Part shown: positions 1-8,535 of the stretch, piece after piece | Layout of the letters: each line of letters opens with the position of its first letter | Position numbering within the stretch: the first letter of the stretch is position 1 | Notes under the pieces: model-generated | What the model was told of the DNA's origin: nothing | Database searches by the model: none | Seen by the model: only the letters and a program-made list of their open reading frames with translations | Made by a program: the position numbers and the translations under genes | DNA from: a bacterium UBP6_UBA1177 | GTDB taxonomy: Bacteria; UBP6; UBA1177 | Direction of reading: 5' to 3' | DNA length: 15,808 nt | NCBI GenBank assembly: GCA_002310995.1 | Contig: DBYV01000039.1 | Coordinates: 35,614 to 51,421 of the forward strand

Positions 1-182
1 TCATCAGGAACAGTTTCTGTGTCGCCTGTGTCAGCCGGATCTGTGTCGGGAACGATTGCTGTGTCCGTGTCACCCGTGTCAGTGTTTTCTGATTCTTCTT
101 TGTTTTTGTCGTTTCCGCAGGCAGCTATAATCAAAACAATAAAAACAGCCGAAACAAGAGCCAGAATTGATTTTTTAGTCAT
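1..182 (-). CDS. Partial small lipoprotein with Asp/Thr-rich tether (C-terminus outside window)
   Basis: Only the first 60 codons lie in the window; the gene runs off the left edge. It starts with a textbook lipoprotein signal: MTKKS, a hydrophobic core, then the lipobox I-A-A-C with the lipidated Cys at residue 22 and Gly at +2. The next roughly 38 residues are a low-complexity tether rich in Asp, Thr, Glu and Pro (GDTDT, PDTDP, GDTET), which probably holds a distal domain away from the membrane. The ATG at 180-182 is preceded by a strong Shine-Dalgarno GGGGAGG at 189-195 with a 6-nt gap, which fixes the start. Such acidic tethers are common on exported lipoproteins of deltaproteobacteria-like lineages (general knowledge). 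Function is unknown because the functional domain is not visible. A plus-strand frame across the same region is a mirror of this composition and is not a gene. Confidence 0.82.
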   Translation of the reverse strand, partial: MTKKSILALVSAVFIVLIIAACGNDKNKEESENTDTGDTDTAIVPDTDPADTGDTETVPD

Positions 183-225
183 GGTCAGCCTCCCCAAAAA
201 ATTACGACGAGCATTAAGCGGAATA

Positions 226-252
226 ATTATATACATTTTTTTTATTTTACAA
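226..252 (-). promoter_or_regulatory. Possible promoter for the partial lipoprotein gene
   Basis: On the minus strand there is a perfect -10 hexamer TATAAT at 226-231. A TTGTAA -35-like hexamer lies at 247-252, but the spacer is only 15 bp; the alternative TTGTAT at 252-257 gives 20 bp. The intervening DNA includes an A8 run. The -10 is convincing and the -35 is not. The leader to the ATG would be about 35 nt. The rest of 183-314 shows no recognisable hairpin plus T-tract, so I see no clear terminator for the upstream operon. Confidence 0.35.
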
Positions 253-314
253 TACAAAATCCTCATAAAGCGGACATTTTAACTTTGCACTGACACAGAA
301 TTTATGAAGCTGCT

Positions 315-3300
315 TTATTCAAGATTTATTACCTTGTACTTACCGCCGAAACAGTTTGAGAAACTGCTCATCTTATTGACGCATTTTTTGCAGTTTCTGT
401 TGTCGTATTCAGCGTAATCACCCGATTCATCATAAAAAACGATCTCTGTTTCGGAACGTGAACACTGGACACTTGAATCAGGTGATACAGTGAATGTTTT
501 TCCGCTGCCGTAAATGATTTTCAGATTTGTATCGGAAGCAAAATTGTGCGTCCTCACAGCACACGTGTGTTCAAGCTCATGACAAAAATTAAAAGAACCG
601 CAATCGAAACTGTGGCTGTGCTTTTCATCTTTGAAAAAGACAAAATCCCCTTTCACCGTAAAGTTGTTCTGATAATTCTTTACTACTGAAACTGAGCTGG
701 ACAAAGTATTGATTCCTTCACATTCAGACGGCATTGCAAGATTCAAAGACAAGGTATAGTCATTTGCGGCAACACAAGACGGTTTATCGAAAGAAACATT
801 CAAAGCTTTGTTTTTAAATGTGAGAGAAGCTTCGTCCGGCCTTCCATCTGAAGCAAGAAAACAATAGAGAAAAGCATCTGATGAAGATCGAGTAAAATTT
901 TTGATATAATGACTATTGTCCTTAAAAGTTATATTCACTCTCATGTTTCTGAACTGGCCGTTACTTTCCATAGAGAGCGGTACCGACAGCATGTTGTTCA
1001 AGGAAGAGAGAGGAACAGGATAACTTCTGCTTATAACAAGCTTTTCATCGCTGTCTTGAAGAACTCCACCCAAATATCTGCCGTAAAGATAAAGTTCTAT
1101 CTTTGAAATTTCGGCCATATTTTCCGAATCCGCCTGTATTTTGACTTTGAATATCTCCCCAGGATAAATAAACTGCCCTTTTTGAGCTTCCAACGAGAGA
1201 TTAAAATCAGATAAATCGAAAAATTTAAATTCAGCCACATCTGTTCTTTGCGTCGAAGCAGATTTGCTTTCGACAGAAACAGTATAATATCCTGTTCCTG
1301 CAAGCATTGAAGGAAGAATATCGCTGTTATTCGAGCAGTCCGCCGAAAAAACCGTATTTCCTTGTTTGGTTATCGTACACTTGTAATCGACACCGCTTTT
1401 TGTATTCCACCAGAGATTTGATTTGCCGTTACTCGTAAAGAATTTGTCTGTTAAATTTATTTGCAAAGGCTCGACAGCTGTGAAATCCATAGGTATTGTT
1501 AGAGGATGTTCCGAACGATTGTCTACTTCGTCATAAGCTATAATCGTAAAGTTGTTGATACCGTTTACGCTACCTTCAAGATTACAGTAGAATTTATTAC
1601 ATTCCCCCTGTACCCCATCTGCATCCACATTCGGCACATAAGAACAGTTCTTTACCCAGCCGATCTCCGAAGACTGGATAAAAAGACGCATATTTTCAGG
1701 GGTGGAAAAGTTATCACTATACGATAGCAGTATCTGAGGCTTCCTGTTGCCGAAAATCCACGGGTTGCCGCTGTTACAGTTCGGCACATCCAGACACTTA
1801 GTTATAATAAACGAAGAATTCTGGACAATACATTCGGTAAAAATTGAATTCTCGGTATCATAAGAAATAAAACGCGGCGGTTGATTGTCAATAAACACCG
1901 ATCCTGCTGATTCGCTGAAATCTTTATTCGTACAGTTGCCCACCTCGTCGCAGACGGAAACAAAACCTTTGCATTCAACATATTTGTGGTTTTCCGAAGC
2001 CGTAAGCAGATTGAAAAAATCAAGGCTCTCATTTGCCGCAACATATCCTCCGGTTTTATCCTGCGTAAAAGATCCTTCTGAAACGCTGCATGAAACTTTG
2101 AGAGCCCACTTAACAACATCTTCATCGGGATCTATAAGCGAAGCAGTAAAATAATTTTTATTTATAACGCTGTTTTGTAAAAGCAGTCTTCCGTCAGATT
2201 CAACTCTGACACGAGGAATTACAGGCGGTGTTGTATCTATAACAAATGAACCGTACGATGTTGCATAATTACCTGAATGATCTTTCGCCGAAAGAGTCAC
2301 TTTGTAAACCCCGTCTGCCGCGCTGCCTGTAAAACCCGCATCAATTAAGGCTTCAGCAAAAGTCTCTGTTGAAACAATGCAGCCGTCTTCGCAGTTTTCC
2401 GTTTCTCGTTCTAAAACGATTATCTCATCTTCTTCCCACTTGGAAACAGAGATTTTTATCTTTTCTATACGGCTGTCAGATGCATTCCATGAAATTTCGA
2501 CATCTTCTGTTTTCACCGTTCCTTCGGGACAATTCAGAACCAAAGCAGGTCTTTTGTTGTCAAGAAAGACCTCGACATCCTTGTTGGAAACATTGTATGC
2601 TATATCCTGCGCCGAAACAGAAAATTCAAGCTGTTTTTCCATCGGAACACTTTCGTCATCAAAATATTCTGCAAGTATTGTAAATTCAGTACTTTCCTCT
2701 GAGAATCCGCTGTTTTCTATATTTTGCGGTTCTATTCTCTTTACTCTGAAAACAAAATTCTGGTCTTTACTCTTCAAAATCACAGAATTAAGATCGACAA
2801 AGCTCCCATTTCCAGGAGTTACCCTGAATTTAAGAATAAAAGCTTTGGCGAAATGAGGCATCATACCATTTTGCAGATCATACAGTGAAAATTCACCCTT
2901 TGTGTAAATTCCGAGATCGCCGGTGACTTCGGTTACAGCATCGTCCGATGTCTCATAAAGGTCATAAAAGCCTAAAATCTCTATTTCAGGACCGCTTGAG
3001 TCAACCGCAACCGGCGTGCTTTCCGCAGGAAACAGAAACTGATCAGAATTCGAAGCAATATTAGCTACAACACTGCCTAACTGCGTAAAAATCGTTTCGT
3101 TAAAAGGGCTTGTAAGAAATCTTTTTATCGAAAGAGCGTAGTAATACCTGAAAAAATTCGGATCAAGTGCAGTCTTTTTGCTGTCATCACCGAAAAAGAG
3201 CTGTATTTCACCGTTTTTTCCGTCAAAAACCAAGTCTTTATAGTCTTCCTGCATGAGTTTCAGAATATTGGAAACATCGTATATTCCGTGCTCAGAGCCG

Positions 3301-5189
3301 ATTTTTGTCTCCATAAAGTATGCAAGGTATTCAAGCCCCGAAAGAAGAACATAATACTTGCTTCTGCTGTCAGCAGCATTTGTACTTAAAGGCTCTTCAT
3401 TCCACTCAAAAGCATGGCTCAAATGCTGTGAAAGGTGCGTCAAAACTAGGTTGTACAACTCTTCATCCGCAACATTTCCCTGATTTCTGCGGCTCACAAA
3501 AATATAAGTTCCGATAGTCGTAAGTGGCGTAACAACCACATCTTCATCCGAAACCGGAATAAATACTGCCGACAAAGTACCGTTGAAGCGCCGTGATTCG
3601 CTATTTTCCGAAACTACAGGCTCGTAAGAGCCGCCTGAAACCTTCACTATGCAAACTTGTCCTAGTTTAACCTTTATTTCGTTTACCGAATAGGAAGAAT
3701 CGTCATCGTTTTTTTTGCTGTCATAACTGTTTCCGCATGAAACAGAAACACTTTCAAAGCCCTCCAGAGGACCCGTAATGAAAGGCTTAACTTTAATTGA
3801 AACAGTGTTTTTTGTATAAAACGGGAATGAGACTTTATATTTTTTTGCATTAACTACTGTTGTACATTCGAGAACGTTTTTTCCGTCAGGAAGTTTTTCA
3901 GTCTCAACAACAGCCTTATACTGATAGTTCACGCTGCTCAAGTTTTCCATCTTATAATCTTCCAGCGAGCATACAGTTTCTTCCACCGCATATCTTTTAT
4001 GAAGAGCTTCGACTTTTATATCTATGCTGTTACTTGCAGGATCGCTCTCTGTTGCTGTAGGATTGAGACTTCCATGCTTATAGAACTCGGCATGAAAAGA
4101 TGGAGCTTCATTGTTTATAATTATCCTTTTTTCAGCACTTTTAACCGTTATGCCGTTGCTTGCTTCGCATCGGATAACAACTTCTTTCTCGTCTTCAATA
4201 TGTTCAGAGCTGAAACTCCCCTGAAAAGAAAATAGATTTTCATCTTTGTCAGCCAGTTTCTCACCATCAGCAAAACATATAAGTGAAACTATCATATTTT
4301 CAGGTTCGGCCTTTGCTTCAACCGCCACTGCATCACTGAAATATTCAGGTTCCGCCCCTTTGTTTCCTTCGGGATAAACCGAGATTTCTATTGAAATTTC
4401 ACTCTTTCCGGCCTCCTCACCTCCTAAAAACTTTGCCTCGGAATTTCTGATTTTTTCACTCCACTCCTTGAGCTCAGAAACTGTGAATTTTTCACTCACC
4501 TCACTTAAAAAACCAGCAAGAAGCCCTTTCATAAATGCAGCATTGACTACCGCGCTACCGAATTTGGCATAAGTTGAGCCGTTTATCACGTTGTCGTCCG
4601 TCAGATCTTCTGCAAGCATATCCAGCAAATTCTCGGTTGAAAACTGCGTCTCTGGCGCAGTATCATTTGCAACAGATACAGTCTCGGCTATTTTTGAGAA
4701 AGCCTGACTCCACAGATAACGCTTTGTGGCATCAGTCAGCGAACTCTGAAGCTCAGGAAAAACATCTCCTGAAATGTCGAGATAAGTAAGCCACTCGCTC
4801 TGAGCCGCCTCAGACCTGTATTTTTCTATAAAAGCCGAAAGGAAATCGACAACTGCCGAGACTTCTTTTTCTTCTGCGATTATGAGGCTTTTTTCCATGC
4901 ATCCGTTCCAAGCCACGACCTCATCTGATGAGACCAGATCCACTGTTCCACCGCATACTTTGAGTTTAAGTCCGCCGATATTCCGCACAGATTCAAAACG
5001 GATTTCACCGATGTCATCGGTTTTTCCCGAAAGAACCACCGTTTCACCGCTCAAAACCTCTACTGAAGCGTTTTTCTGAACTGATTTCACCGAAAGAGTG
5101 AATTCCAGAATTCCGTTCTCCGGCCTTTTGCCGTCGCACGAAACAAGAAGTGAAAGCAAAACGATAAAAAAACAAGAAATCTTTCTCAT
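315..5189 (-). CDS. Giant Cys-rich multidomain lipoprotein at the end of the T4SS operon
   Basis: This is a 1624-residue predicted lipoprotein: MRKIS, a hydrophobic core, then lipobox L-V-S-C with the lipidated Cys at residue 18 and Asp at +2. An N-terminal beta-rich segment (about 25-110) is followed by a helical stretch (about 115-260). A similar beta-then-helical unit recurs at about 470-690, with the landmark VTPLTTIGTY. From about 880 onwards Ig-like beta-sandwich repeats are marked by D-x-x-P-type boundary motifs DNKRPALVL (about 882), DTTPPVIP (about 986) and DNQPPRFI (about 1103). I count 35 cysteines, 25 of them after about residue 885, which suggests disulphide-stabilised extracytoplasmic folds. 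The ATG at 5187-5189 follows GGGGGAAAG and overlaps the barrel gene's TGA as ATGA; an upstream TTG at 5201 is a less likely start. No catalytic motif is recognised. A surface adhesin or contact factor serving the T4SS is inferred from operon position only. Confidence 0.88.
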   Translation of the reverse strand: MRKISCFFIVLLSLLVSCDGKRPENGILEFTLSVKSVQKNASVEVLSGETVVLSGKTDDIGEIRFESVRNIGGLKLKVCGGTVDLVSSDEVVAWNGCMEKSLIIAEEKEVSAVVDFLSAFIEKYRSEAAQSEWLTYLDISGDVFPELQSSLTDATKRYLWSQAFSKIAETVSVANDTAPETQFSTENLLDMLAEDLTDDNVINGSTYAKFGSAVVNAAFMKGLLAGFLSEVSEKFTVSELKEWSEKIRNSEAKFLGGEEAGKSEISIEISVYPEGNKGAEPEYFSDAVAVEAKAEPENMIVSLICFADGEKLADKDENLFSFQGSFSSEHIEDEKEVVIRCEASNGITVKSAEKRIIINNEAPSFHAEFYKHGSLNPTATESDPASNSIDIKVEALHKRYAVEETVCSLEDYKMENLSSVNYQYKAVVETEKLPDGKNVLECTTVVNAKKYKVSFPFYTKNTVSIKVKPFITGPLEGFESVSVSCGNSYDSKKNDDDSSYSVNEIKVKLGQVCIVKVSGGSYEPVVSENSESRRFNGTLSAVFIPVSDEDVVVTPLTTIGTYIFVSRRNQGNVADEELYNLVLTHLSQHLSHAFEWNEEPLSTNAADSRSKYYVLLSGLEYLAYFMETKIGSEHGIYDVSNILKLMQEDYKDLVFDGKNGEIQLFFGDDSKKTALDPNFFRYYYALSIKRFLTSPFNETIFTQLGSVVANIASNSDQFLFPAESTPVAVDSSGPEIEILGFYDLYETSDDAVTEVTGDLGIYTKGEFSLYDLQNGMMPHFAKAFILKFRVTPGNGSFVDLNSVILKSKDQNFVFRVKRIEPQNIENSGFSEESTEFTILAEYFDDESVPMEKQLEFSVSAQDIAYNVSNKDVEVFLDNKRPALVLNCPEGTVKTEDVEISWNASDSRIEKIKISVSKWEEDEIIVLERETENCEDGCIVSTETFAEALIDAGFTGSAADGVYKVTLSAKDHSGNYATSYGSFVIDTTPPVIPRVRVESDGRLLLQNSVINKNYFTASLIDPDEDVVKWALKVSCSVSEGSFTQDKTGGYVAANESLDFFNLLTASENHKYVECKGFVSVCDEVGNCTNKDFSESAGSVFIDNQPPRFISYDTENSIFTECIVQNSSFIITKCLDVPNCNSGNPWIFGNRKPQILLSYSDNFSTPENMRLFIQSSEIGWVKNCSYVPNVDADGVQGECNKFYCNLEGSVNGINNFTIIAYDEVDNRSEHPLTIPMDFTAVEPLQINLTDKFFTSNGKSNLWWNTKSGVDYKCTITKQGNTVFSADCSNNSDILPSMLAGTGYYTVSVESKSASTQRTDVAEFKFFDLSDFNLSLEAQKGQFIYPGEIFKVKIQADSENMAEISKIELYLYGRYLGGVLQDSDEKLVISRSYPVPLSSLNNMLSVPLSMESNGQFRNMRVNITFKDNSHYIKNFTRSSSDAFLYCFLASDGRPDEASLTFKNKALNVSFDKPSCVAANDYTLSLNLAMPSECEGINTLSSSVSVVKNYQNNFTVKGDFVFFKDEKHSHSFDCGSFNFCHELEHTCAVRTHNFASDTNLKIIYGSGKTFTVSPDSSVQCSRSETEIVFYDESGDYAEYDNRNCKKCVNKMSSFSNCFGGKYKVINLE

Positions 5190-5812
5190 ACTTTCCCCCA
5201 ATTATAGTAATTCACAAAGAATGTCGCACCAAAGAATCCGAAGAGATCGAGCGAATTGTCACCTGGAGACCACTTGTAGAGGAGCTGCGTCGAAAGAATT
5301 ATCCACTCCCACACCCTGAACTGAAAATCAATTCCGGCTGCAACAACACCGTTCACTTTCGCATAATCTTCTTTTTTATAGCTTGCGACTTTCAGACCGT
5401 TTTCGGCTATAAATTCGATATCGGAAAATGTCTCAACCTTGAAACCGCCGCCTGCAAGAATGTGAGGAGAAAAAAAAGTGCCTGGGAAAACGTTGTATCT
5501 CGCAAGGGCGAGAACCTGGACGCGCCAGTAGTCGAAGTAGTCCTTCCCCTTGATTTCCTGAAACTCGGCCTTTCTCGAAGTGTCTCCCACCCTTGTGAAT
5601 GACGGCTGCAAACCAATATCGAAATTGTCACTGAGGCCGAAAAAAACATTAATGCCTGCATTCCAGCTTGCATAGACGACAGTTTTTTTGTTGTCGGTTT
5701 TTAATGAAAACGGAAAAAATCCGCCGCCGCCGATATTTATCTGCAATTCCCCTTCCTCGGCAAAAATGGTTAAAGAAAACATAAGTAAAATCAACAAGAT
5801 AATTTTTTTCAT
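5186..5812 (-). CDS. Predicted small outer-membrane beta-barrel protein in the T4SS operon
   Basis: The 208-residue product has a Sec signal peptide (MKKIILL then a hydrophobic core ending near FAEEG). The mature part is made of alternating hydrophobic/polar strands rich in Gly and aromatics: INIGGGGFFPF, AGINVFFGL, FDIGLQPSF, YWRVQVLALARY, HILAGGGFKV, NGVVAAGIDFQF, IILSTQLLYKW, FFGATFFVNYY. This pattern and size fit an 8-stranded OmpA/OmpW-like barrel (family knowledge; not a specific match). It does not end in the canonical terminal Phe. The ATG at 5810-5812 lies 1 nt after the virB10 TAG, and the gene ends in an ATGA overlap with the giant lipoprotein gene. A TTG at 5830 in the same frame would add six residues ahead of the signal peptide and is rejected. 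It may anchor or expose the lipoprotein or support the T4SS outer-membrane pore; the function is inferred. Confidence 0.82.
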   Translation of the reverse strand: MKKIILLILLMFSLTIFAEEGELQINIGGGGFFPFSLKTDNKKTVVYASWNAGINVFFGLSDNFDIGLQPSFTRVGDTSRKAEFQEIKGKDYFDYWRVQVLALARYNVFPGTFFSPHILAGGGFKVETFSDIEFIAENGLKVASYKKEDYAKVNGVVAAGIDFQFRVWEWIILSTQLLYKWSPGDNSLDLFGFFGATFFVNYYNWGKV

Positions 5813-5813
5813 G

Positions 5814-6851
5814 CTATTCCAGATAAACAAAAAACGATGTTCCGGCAGGTACTCTGTATTCCTGCTTCATTTTGTTGGCCTCTTCCTGCTTAGCCATCTC
5901 GGCCGCGGCAGGGTTTACAGTATTTGCAGCCGTCATTCCGGCAGTGCTTCCAACACTTCCTGCAAGCCTTGTGACAAGTGCTCCAGCAGTTTTCGTAAAA
6001 CCCTGTTTGACTTCCGATTTTATATTTTCGCCCGAAATATCGGTCACCTCGGATTCTATCCCTGGATCTTTTCCCGAAATGGCGAAACCTTTGACACTAA
6101 ACTCATCCGTGCCGATTATTAGTTTTGAAAAAGAAAGCTGTGTCCGCTTGTTGACAAAACTCTTTGCCGAACCATAAAACTTGGACCCTTTAGGAATTTC
6201 GCCTATTTCCTCAAGAACAGTGGCGACAACAGTTGACTGCGCCGTAGAGCGTATTGAAAAATCGAGCTTTACCTTCACCTTGATATCATGCAGAGCAAAA
6301 ATCTTTTCTTGGCCTCTATCCTCTTTCTTTCCTTTGATGACAACTCCGCCGCCCTTCCCTTCTCCGCCCGGGACAAAACGCCTTTTCCTGCCGGGCTGCG
6401 CACCTCCTGAAGCCGCGGCATCACTAAGTTTCGCGTAAGCTTCAAGGATCTCGCGATCCTTTTCCTCGTTTTTATTTTTTTTCTTCGGCAAAGCCGTATC
6501 TGTAGGAGCTTTGGCGTGTTTTTCTTCCGCTTCATTAGCATTATTTTTCTGAGATTTCGGATTATTCATCGCCGATTTTATGTCACCGACAACTCTTCCG
6601 CGTGCCAGCTCGCTGAAGTCGTTGAATTTCACTTCGTCGCGGACCTCTTTTTCATGCTTTCCGCCGCCGAAAGCGACTGTCGTAAAAACAAGCGTTAGCG
6701 CAATCAAACCGAAAAGCACCGCATAAAATGTGACTTTTTTCCGCATCACCTCGTATTTTGCAGACTGATTTTCCGAGGAAACAGGCTGCAAATCAGCGTT
6801 TTTCTGCTCTTCGGCAAGCATTTCCAGAGGAGATTTTCCGTTTCTTTCCAT
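5814..6851 (-). CDS. virB10: VirB10/TrbI-family T4SS protein
   Basis: VirB10 spans both membranes and links inner-membrane ATPases to the outer-membrane core complex. This 345-residue protein has the family layout: a cytoplasmic tail (1-38), one transmembrane helix (about 39-61), a periplasmic linker (62-185) and a C-terminal TrbI-like beta-barrel domain (about 186-345). The conserved IPKGSKFYG block is at 219-227. A small-residue, Ala/Gly/Thr-rich segment (about 286-320) corresponds to the antenna that forms the outer-membrane channel, and the end, VPAGTSFFVYLE, matches the usual pGt.f.v closing strand. The linker is unusual: it is dominated by Lys/Glu with only about five prolines rather than being Pro-rich. 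The start ATG overlaps the virB9 stop by one base (TGATG). The length is slightly below the usual 370-430 residues. Confidence 0.85.
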   Translation of the reverse strand: MERNGKSPLEMLAEEQKNADLQPVSSENQSAKYEVMRKKVTFYAVLFGLIALTLVFTTVAFGGGKHEKEVRDEVKFNDFSELARGRVVGDIKSAMNNPKSQKNNANEAEEKHAKAPTDTALPKKKNKNEEKDREILEAYAKLSDAAASGGAQPGRKRRFVPGGEGKGGGVVIKGKKEDRGQEKIFALHDIKVKVKLDFSIRSTAQSTVVATVLEEIGEIPKGSKFYGSAKSFVNKRTQLSFSKLIIGTDEFSVKGFAISGKDPGIESEVTDISGENIKSEVKQGFTKTAGALVTRLAGSVGSTAGMTAANTVNPAAAEMAKQEEANKMKQEYRVPAGTSFFVYLE

Positions 6852-7798
6852 CAGAACGACACCTTTAATTCAAGTTTCCGCTTTTTGCCTGCACTTTCAT
6901 TCACTTCGATTATATATTCCCGTGAATAGTCCTCGTCGCCTATTTTAAAGGCTATGCCGCCGCTTACTATCTCGTCAAACTGCATCGAGAACTTGTCGAT
7001 ATGATACTGAGCGTTGTCGATTTCGACCTTCCCCCCTTTTGTAGAATAAATTTTCACCGATTCGATATGGAAACGCTGCCGATAGCGGTTTTTCACCGAA
7101 AAATTGACCGTCACAAGGGCGTCCTTGCCGATTTTGCAGATCCTGTCGCTCCGCAGAAAGACAAGCTCCTCCTCCGTTCTCGCGGAATAACTGCTGCACT
7201 GGAAAAACTCGCTGAAAGACTTCGCCATCATCCCTATCATGTTTTTATCGATCTCTTTTTTTATCTCCTTCATCCGCTTTTCATACTTGCCTTCAAGCTC
7301 TTTTCTCAGCATTTCGAGACGCTTGTTTATCGCTTTGTTTGAAGTCTCCCACTCGGGATAGGAGAAAATTATCCTGTTGCTCGCTTCGGCAGAAGGTCTG
7401 ATAACGAAATTGAAAATGAAAGCCTGCCCTGAATTTATCTTGAACTGCACGTTTGAACTGAGGCCGTACATCAAAGCCTCTTCGGGCGCCTCGTCGAACA
7501 TGAGCCCCCACACTTTCATTTTCAGAGGCTCAGTCTCGACCTCGATTTTAAGAAGTCCGGCGTCACCGACCGTAGGAGTTTCGGTAAGGGAAATATTTTC
7601 TGGAAACTCGAAGACAAAAACTTCTCCCAAAGCGATGTTCACCGTCCTGTAGATCACGGTATCGCTATTCTGTATCGTGATCACGGCGACTTTTTCGGTG
7701 ATAGGAATGAATTTTTCTTTTTCCTCTACACTCTCAAAGTCCTTTCCAAAAAGGCTGAAAGCACTGAACAGAAACAATAAAATCAAAAATTTTTTCAT
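6851..7798 (-). CDS. virB9: VirB9/TraK-like T4SS outer-membrane core protein
   Basis: The 315-residue product has a clear Sec signal peptide (residues 1-18, ending SLFG). An N-terminal beta-rich domain runs from about 30 to 148 and a C-terminal beta domain from about 205 to 315. VirB9 proteins form a ring with VirB10 at the outer membrane. The assignment rests on signal peptide, size, beta-sandwich character and strict position between virB8 and virB10; I see no single diagnostic motif. A Lys/Glu-rich segment at about 151-195 looks like a long helix or coiled coil between the two domains, in the position of the usual interdomain linker. It contains at least two Cys in the mature part (201 and 221). 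The start overlaps the virB8 stop as ATGA. Confidence 0.68.
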   Translation of the reverse strand: MKKFLILLFLFSAFSLFGKDFESVEEKEKFIPITEKVAVITIQNSDTVIYRTVNIALGEVFVFEFPENISLTETPTVGDAGLLKIEVETEPLKMKVWGLMFDEAPEEALMYGLSSNVQFKINSGQAFIFNFVIRPSAEASNRIIFSYPEWETSNKAINKRLEMLRKELEGKYEKRMKEIKKEIDKNMIGMMAKSFSEFFQCSSYSARTEEELVFLRSDRICKIGKDALVTVNFSVKNRYRQRFHIESVKIYSTKGGKVEIDNAQYHIDKFSMQFDEIVSGGIAFKIGDEDYSREYIIEVNESAGKKRKLELKVSF

Positions 7799-8535
7799 TC
7801 GAACAACTCTTTTTCCTCTTCCAGAAGATATTCTTTTCCGTTTTCGGTAAGATAGGCTCTCAGTTCCCTGAAATCCTCGAAACTTTTTCCTGCGTAGAAA
7901 TCAACAAGAAGCCCGTCGGGAGAAAGTTCAAGCGATACTGGAACGACCAGAAGCAGTGCGGAGAACCAGACTAAAGTTTTCTTTTTTTCGTTCTCTCCCG
8001 AATAGTCGACCGCATTTCCGAAAGTCATCTCTCCCAAACCTTCGACAGTAAGCGAGGAACCTACTTCCAATGCACCTTTCACGACTTTGAGCTTCGTCAG
8101 AGTGAACTGCGTCTTGAAATTTTTGTTTTTCCACATATCGATCTTTTCGTTGTGGACAGATTTGTCGAGAAGGATCTGCCTGAATTTAGGTGTGAGCATA
8201 TTGTAGGCTTCCTTCAAATCCTCGTCGATATTGGGGCTCACGCCGTCGAACTTTCCTATGAAATCTGAAATGAAACGGCGCACTCTTACCAAATTGGTAG
8301 AGCTTTCAACTGTCTCGCCGCCGTAAAAAACAGTCCGCCTTCCTTCTTTATCAAAAGCTATTACCGGTGCGGGCTTCATCGTCACAGACCATGCGAAAAG
8401 AATGGCAAAAACGGAGACAAAAAACATCATAAAACAAAAAAACAATGAAAGTATCCGCGAAAATTTTCTGATTTTTTCAATATCGCGGAACTTTAGCGTC
8501 TCGAAAAATTTTGAAGCGTCATCTTTTTTCATCAT
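7795..8535 (-). CDS. virB8: VirB8/TraE-like T4SS inner-membrane assembly factor
   Basis: The 246-residue protein has the bitopic topology of VirB8: a short basic cytoplasmic N-terminus (1-27), one hydrophobic helix (about 28-50) and a periplasmic alpha/beta domain (about 55-235). VirB8 nucleates assembly by contacting VirB9, VirB10 and pilus components. Features typical of the NTF2-like fold include a helical start (RVRRFISDFIGK; LKEAYNMLTPKFRQIL) followed by long strands (NFKTQFTLTKLKVVKG; ALLLVVPVSLELS). Sequence identity to textbook VirB8 looks low, so the call depends partly on gene order. Two adjacent ATGs (8535 and 8532) are available; the first overlaps the virB6 TGA as ATGA. Its stop overlaps the virB9 start the same way. 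Confidence 0.7.
   Translation of the reverse strand: MMKKDDASKFFETLKFRDIEKIRKFSRILSLFFCFMMFFVSVFAILFAWSVTMKPAPVIAFDKEGRRTVFYGGETVESSTNLVRVRRFISDFIGKFDGVSPNIDEDLKEAYNMLTPKFRQILLDKSVHNEKIDMWKNKNFKTQFTLTKLKVVKGALEVGSSLTVEGLGEMTFGNAVDYSGENEKKKTLVWFSALLLVVPVSLELSPDGLLVDFYAGKSFEDFRELRAYLTENGKEYLLEEEKELFE

Noticed and set aside
19..282. An 87-codon plus-strand frame at the left edge
   Set aside because: It is complementary to the lipoprotein signal and D/T tether on the minus strand, which has a strong ribosome binding site and lipobox.
183..314. A rho-independent terminator after the giant lipoprotein gene
   Set aside because: No stable GC-rich hairpin followed by a T-tract was found; the T/A runs here belong to the promoter-like region of the next gene.
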